Of a stretch of DNA of 64,000 nucleotides, positions 59,408 through 64,000 are shown piece after piece; the first letter of the stretch is position 1, and each line of letters starts with the position of its first letter. Below the pieces are notes generated by a model. It had not been told where the DNA came from and made no database searches. It worked only from the letters and a program-made list of their open reading frames with translations. The DNA comes from Perca fluviatilis (Eukaryota > Chordata > Actinopteri > Perciformes > Percidae). The position numbers were made by a program, and so were the translations under genes. The stretch spans positions 23,889,922 through 23,953,921 of the forward strand of contig NC_053133.1 in NCBI RefSeq assembly GCF_010015445.1, read 5' to 3'.

Positions 59408-59577
59408 TTAAAGGTACTCTAAGCGATGTCGCGCGTTTTTTAGGCTACAACATTTTTTGTCACATACAGGAAACATCTCCTCACTATTTGCGAGCTGCCT
59501 GTCCCCTGAACACACTGTAAAAAAAAAACGCGGCCTCAGGGTCCAAACACGCCAACAAAAACAAAGTGGTCCAACCT
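59408..59577 (+). repeat. TTAAAG-ended repeat fragment
   Basis: It starts TTAAAGGTACTCTAAGCGAT, continues GTCGCGCGTTTTTTAGGC and CTGCCTGTCCCCTGAACAC, and stops where a Harbinger-like end begins. I recognise the start as that of a dispersed percomorph repeat. The inverted right end is absent. Confidence 0.5.
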
Positions 59578-59941
59578 GAGGCCTGTACTACGAAGCAAGA
59601 TTTGGCGTTAACGAGCTAACTTCAGGTTGAACACAGGATTTTCTGTATCACGACGGTGGATTAGTTGTTATCGGGTTCAGTCGCCATGGTAACTTATGCT
59701 GGACGCCTAACCTTGCCTAACCTTATTTGCATCAAGGCGGCAATGAAAATTTCTAATTGGAAAGATGACGAGATCCGGGAACTTCTGTCGGTAGGGGCCA
59801 TTGCCGAAATCGTCAGACAAATTCAATGAACGCAAGAGATTCAGTTGTTTTGACAAAATTACGAACTGGCTCTTTGACCGCGGTGTAACCCGTAATCATG
59901 ACCTGCCTCCTGCACTCCGCCGCACCACCCATTTTGTCTAA
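59578..59941 (+). pseudogene. Harbinger-like 5' end with SANT/Myb-like gene remnant
   Basis: GAGGCCTGTACTACGAAGC at 59578 equals the end of the element at 43845. From 59755 the frame reads NWKDDEIRELLS, then IAEIVRQI, and stops at TGA 59827-59829. A shifted frame continues with FDKITNWLFDRGVTR and ends at TAA 59939-59941. The W-xx-EE/DE-I-x-LL start followed by an I-x-x-x-L/M-x-x-RG-V/F segment is the trihelix/SANT-like DNA-binding domain of the accessory protein in PIF/Harbinger transposons. One frameshift breaks it, and neither the nuclease gene nor a right end follows. Confidence 0.63.
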
Positions 59942-60824
59942 ACCAAACGGAGTATTTCCAATAAGTGAGAACACGTCTAAGACGGACAATCTCTTGTTAT
60001 GTGCTTCATGTGAGAAGGACAAACCTCGGACAATGTCATGACCTGATTTGTTGTACATTGTCCTGAGTTCATATGTGAAAACCGCTCTATATGCACCCCT
60101 GCCCTCCTCTTAGAGTCAAAACTTGAGAGGCTGTCCCAGAACGCATCCCACCTATATCTCTGCTAAACTTAAACAGTGATTTGCATTGAAACTGCTTAGT
60201 GCAAAGGTATTCTGCTAGTTTGAAATAAGGGCTGGGTAAATAACATGTCACCATTTGGCAGACCACAGATTTTGATTCCATTATGTCAGCATTCGTATGA
60301 ATTTTAAATCATACATCCTAACTTGACTAGTGAGTGAGTCATTGTGTCGTTTTTAAAGCACTTTTTGTATCCTATCATCTGATCTTGATACCATATCTGT
60401 TTACACTGTATAATTTCTAATTAGTGCAGTGAATAATACTCTTAATCAAGAAAAAGGACGCAAGAAGAAAACACAATATGTTTCCATATATTCACAAATT
60501 GAATTCCCCCTCAGGGATCAATCCAGATTCGTAATTAAATGGCAGCAAAGGCTACATTCCATTTACTATTTGTAGTTGATGAGCCATATCACAAGAAAAA
60601 CTGCAAACATTTCATATCTTGCCATCAAATGATGAAAATGATATGATCTGGATTTTTACAGCAATAGCAAAGTTGTACATCATGCAGACTACTGAGCGTA
60701 AATGTACCCATCAAGTGCTACAATTTACCCATGTCACTCCCATGTTTGTGCCTTTTGTTGGCAGCTACATGATGAAATCTTCACGCTATTATAATAATAA
60801 TAATTGTAATTACTAGAAATGTGA
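59942..60824. other. No gene seen
   Basis: AT-rich sequence, with an (ATA)n-like patch at 60789-60803. AAGGGCTGGGTAAAT at 60226 may be a stray hAT tip. Confidence 0.45.
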
Positions 60825-60889
60825 TTGCATTACAAAGCGCTCTTTCTGGCTGGTTGAAAGGCCCCTGAGAAAGGGGCTTTGTAATGCAA
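60825..60889. repeat. Perfect 14-bp inverted repeat with nested hairpin
   Basis: TTGCATTACAAAGC (60825-60838) and GCTTTGTAATGCAA (60876-60889) pair perfectly. The 37-base interior contains AGGCCCCT and AGGGGCT around GAGAA, an alternative inner hairpin that would compete for the right arm. It could be a microRNA-like hairpin, a regulatory palindrome or the residue of a small MITE. No flank duplication was identified. Confidence 0.75.
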
Positions 60890-63090
60890 CTTTTCCAATA
60901 AAGCTGCTCTGTGGCCAAGAGAGGGCTGGTTATACTGGTTACGAGAATATTACTGCAAGAAGGAGATAAAGGAATGTATTTTCATCTGAGAATATGTCAG
61001 CCGTTAGTGGAAAGGTAAAGGTAAGGATTCATAACATAATCAAAATAATACAGGTGTATTTACTTTAGAGCTTTTCCAGTTATATACAGTACTTGAGACG
61101 GAACTATTGATATCTTTATAACAACAATCTTTGGAAACGTGGAAAATTCTGTTTCTGGGATAGATGAAGATGAGAGAGTTTGACCCCTTCCAGCTCTTGG
61201 GTTGAACCAAGAGAGTAATAGACACTTGCTAAGTTTCTGTTCATGTAGCTGTTCAAAGAAACATCTCCGCTTCAAGGAAAATATTTTTAAGTAAACTAAA
61301 TATGATAAACTGTTGTGCATGTAGGCTCATTGTTAGTACTCAGAAAACATTAGTCGAGATGTTTTCTTTCTAGATTTGATTTGACAAGTCCATTTTGATT
61401 AGACGCCATTCTGTAGGATGAATAGAACCATGAAATGCTGTATTGCCACAGAAACCCAAACTTCAAACTGCATTTGAAATATGAGTTTAAAACAGGGGTA
61501 AAAGTGATCATTATAAATATGGAGAAATGCTATAAACCATCCTCAAAAGGAATTTTTATGAGTCTGGGGTTTCTAATAAAAATCAGTTTGAGATTCAAAA
61601 ATAAGGGTGCTCTTTGTGAGCTGGTGGGAGTTATTCAGCAGTCCAATTTGAATTCCTACAGTGGAGCATTGTCTTTGAAAACGTGCTTCATGTTTCAAAC
61701 AGACGGCCCATGAAATGAAAGAGTAAGCATCGGATAAAAGAGCCTCAGTGTTGATGATGGTTAGAAAGCCAGGACGGAAGGAAGCAGCCAGCTATGTCTC
61801 ATTTGGGCCTCATTCAAACCAAATAGACAATGGGCCGTTAAATCGTGACATGTTTACAGCTTCATGTCATTTATGAATGATGTACAGTATGTGGTATAAC
61901 GTTTCAAGGCAAATGACAGGTCACAACTGCAGCAAGAACACGCAGATTCAGCAGGAAACAAAAACCATGACAAGTGGATAAGGGCTTTGGCAAATGGCTC
62001 CATAAGTCTCTCTTGTCACTTACATATATGCTCTCCCGTGCTATCCATCATGGAAACGATTGGAACCGGTATGAAGCTCAGGTCAGCCCAGCAGCTGGCC
62101 CCTTTAAGGGAGTACAGGGAGAGGAAGACTTGGCATGGTTGGCCTGTTTAAAGGTGATGTAAACAGGCCCTGATGGATGAATGGCTCTTGTCCATCCATC
62201 ATTCTTCCATCCTGAAGGGCCTTAATCTTCTGCAAACACAATCCTGCCACCGCGCTCCTCATCTCTCCTGCCTTGTCTCTCAAGTCCTTAATATCCCTTC
62301 GTTTGGGGATCTTGTTCCTTCAGTAACTGACACACTCTCACTGGTCAGAAAGAAATTACACCGTCTGGAGGTTAAAAGCCCCGAAAAGAGTGGGGGAAAG
62401 GACTCTTGAGCTATGAGTTTTCTCAATCTAACAGGCTCATTATTTATTACTGCTCTGACATAAATAATGCAGGACCAAACAATTGTTGACATGTCATTAA
62501 TTGATAGCGCCCCAACTGTTCTGCTATAGGGCAGTTCTCCAAATGATCTGGCCTGTTGGTTTGTCTGCACAGCTTTTAATTTCTATTTCTTGGTTACCGA
62601 CAGCCTGAGTAGGAATTGCACATCTGAAATTGGATGGGAAAGTCATTATGCAGCAGTACTAAAAGGACAAATTTGCATAGGGTGGCAATATAGCCCACTT
62701 TATTTCCACATATTTCTGTTGGTACTGTATATCCCTTTGACTTTCAATTGATTTGAAGCATTTTTGGCTTTCTGTCAGTTGTCCTTGTCCTTCCAGTTAA
62801 CGCTGGTGCAGCCAAGCTGCTGTCTCAGCTAATAATGTAAGACTCCAGGGCCTGACATGCAGTTTTATAAATGGTTGCCAGGCTGGGCCACCAGACAACA
62901 TCACATTTTGGTTCCCATATTGATAGAATGGTTGCCTTATCTTGAATAATTACAGCATGGGTGACAATGTGGGGTTTATCCAATGTTTCAGTAACCACAA
63001 TTTGACTACTTTTCATTGTTTGTGCAATGTCCCTTAGTTCCAATTTAGAAAAATGTAAATTTGTCATCATACAATATTAAACTTTTTGGC
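60890..63090. other. No gene seen; enhancer-like block at 62000-62540
   Basis: The palindrome GGCCTGTTTA...TAAACAGGCC (62141-62169) contains two opposed forkhead-type motifs. The part 62410-62540 is rich in ATTAAT and ATAAAT cores with balanced composition. The rest is AT-rich with no coding or repeat signature. Confidence 0.45.
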
Positions 63091-63262
63091 AACAGTTGGC
63101 CCATTCGCACAAGGCCAGGTCCATAAAGAAATGGTTTTCCCAGTTCGGTGTGAAAAAACTTGACTGGCCTGCACACAGTACTGAAGTCAACTCCATAAAA
63201 CACCTCTGAAATTAATAGGAGTCAGGTCTTATCACCCAGTGTCAGCTCCTGACCGCAATAAA
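63091..63262 (+). pseudogene. Tc1-type transposase C-terminal relic
   Basis: The frame 63114-63206 reads ARSIKKWFSQFGVKKLDWPA and then HSTEVNSIKHL, followed by TGA at 63207-63209. It corresponds to the W-P-A-Q-S-P-D-L-N-P-I-E-H-L-W region of Tc1 transposases. The catalytic Glu position has become Lys (SIKH), and Pro and Asp of the motif are also replaced. Decayed similarity continues to about 63262. No inverted repeats are seen. It is older than, and of a different subfamily from, the element at 25972. Confidence 0.85.
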
Positions 63263-64000
63263 GCCTAAAACCGCTTTGACCTAGTTGCTGCTGACCTTTC
63301 GAAAGCGCAACCAATGAGGTAACAGCTTGTCATTACCTAGCAACGGGAAATAGCTTCCTTGCCACCCTTGATGACGAATACCTGCGCTGCGCTTTGCTTT
63401 TTACGCACCGCTAGGTAGGGCGCAGAGAGCAAATCGCTTATCATGTGTAGGCGGCTTAATGCTCTTGTGTTTGAATGGCAGGAAATCCATTCCAAAATCT
63501 TGAGGAAAGGGTGTTATGTTCGGGTGTAGTTTGTCAGTTGTCATATTGTAGCTATTTTAGCATCAAGCCAGAGTGGTATGAACATTTTTTATCTTTGAGA
63601 ATTTGGTCATTAAATAACTTTAAATACTTTTCTGTGTCATTATTTGCCTGCTCTGGTGCTCTCTGCTTAATTGCTGCTGTCTGTCTGCTGTTGATCGAGT
63701 CCATTCTGAAATTTAGATTTTGGACAGCACAGTAGGTTACATTACAATACTGATGAGCCATGTTCAGTTTCCTTTGCTTCTATATTTCATTATCATTATT
63801 TTTAACATAAATATAGTTGCCAACAGGGGAAACCAGGCTAAAATAATTATAGTCAATTTACTGTGTGACTTCATGTTGAAACTAACATGTTCCTGTTTGA
63901 ACACTGAAATAGAGACTTCATCCGGCATAATTTGTACATGACACATTTTGTACTATATATATTCAAAAGGCAGTTTAATACACTCATTTCAAAAGATATT
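63263..64000. other. No gene seen
   Basis: A GC-richer part at 63290-63450 may belong to another repeat. The rest is AT-rich. The frame 63475-63735 contains a hydrophobic run (LFACSGALCLIAAVCLLLI) that could be chance. No family was recognised. Confidence 0.4.

Overview
The window reads as a piece of a teleost fish genome, most likely a percomorph. The reasons are the AT-rich, intron-like or intergenic base composition, long (TG)n, (AT)n and (GA)n microsatellites, tRNA-derived SINEs with a tail typical of fish, and many DNA-transposon families of types common in fish. No host protein-coding exon could be identified with confidence. Nearly all open frames are short and look like chance frames or transposon debris. 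The longest frame (26514-27161) is a Tc1/mariner transposase remnant. I call the window a repeat-rich intergenic or intronic region. Several stretches rich in homeodomain-like TAAT motifs (about 9.8-10.1, 21.8-22.0, 34.5-35.5 and 62.1-62.5 kb) could be conserved noncoding elements, but only alignment can decide that.

Layout. 0-3.1 kb: a degenerate repeat hosting a minus-strand SINE with a 15-bp target-site duplication (TSD). 3.1-6.6 kb: a three-layer nest, in which a snap-back repeat is split first by a 1.2-kb hAT-type element (8-bp TSD) and again by a 1.8-kb LTR-like segment (4-bp TSD). 6.6-17.5 kb: mostly featureless. 17.5-23.1 kb: a LINE endonuclease relic, a dispersed fish repeat, a degenerate minisatellite, two long microsatellites and another nest (snap-back repeat inside a hAT-like element). 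25.95-27.55 kb: a complete Tc1/mariner element inserted in a 360-bp hAT-type MITE, both with their TSDs. 27.7-28.4 kb: a TTAAAG-ended repeat interrupted by a 165-bp retroposed insert that carries a strong hammerhead-ribozyme fold. 29.6-31.3 kb: a MITE and a degenerate tandem array hosting a second SINE. 37-38 kb: a MITE with a third SINE inside. 40.5-46 kb: snap-back copy, long-inverted-repeat element, Harbinger-like element with a (GA)n tract. 49.6-54 kb: a 1.8-kb DNA element and two oppositely oriented copies of a TTAA-bounded repeat. 56.6-60 kb: a 158-bp hAT MITE, a hAT BED-finger remnant and a Harbinger-like SANT/Myb remnant. 63.1 kb: a dead Tc1 transposase fragment.

No genes here work together as a pathway. 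The relationships are those of mobile DNA: insertions of known relative age (inner younger than outer) and non-autonomous elements related to decayed autonomous relatives nearby. The most notable item is the hammerhead ribozyme candidate at 27870-27929, with all catalytic-core positions present, three helices, a GUC cleavage site after 27916 and one extra A beside helix II. It lies inside an insertion bounded by a 15-bp duplication, consistent with a Penelope-like or related retroelement fragment.
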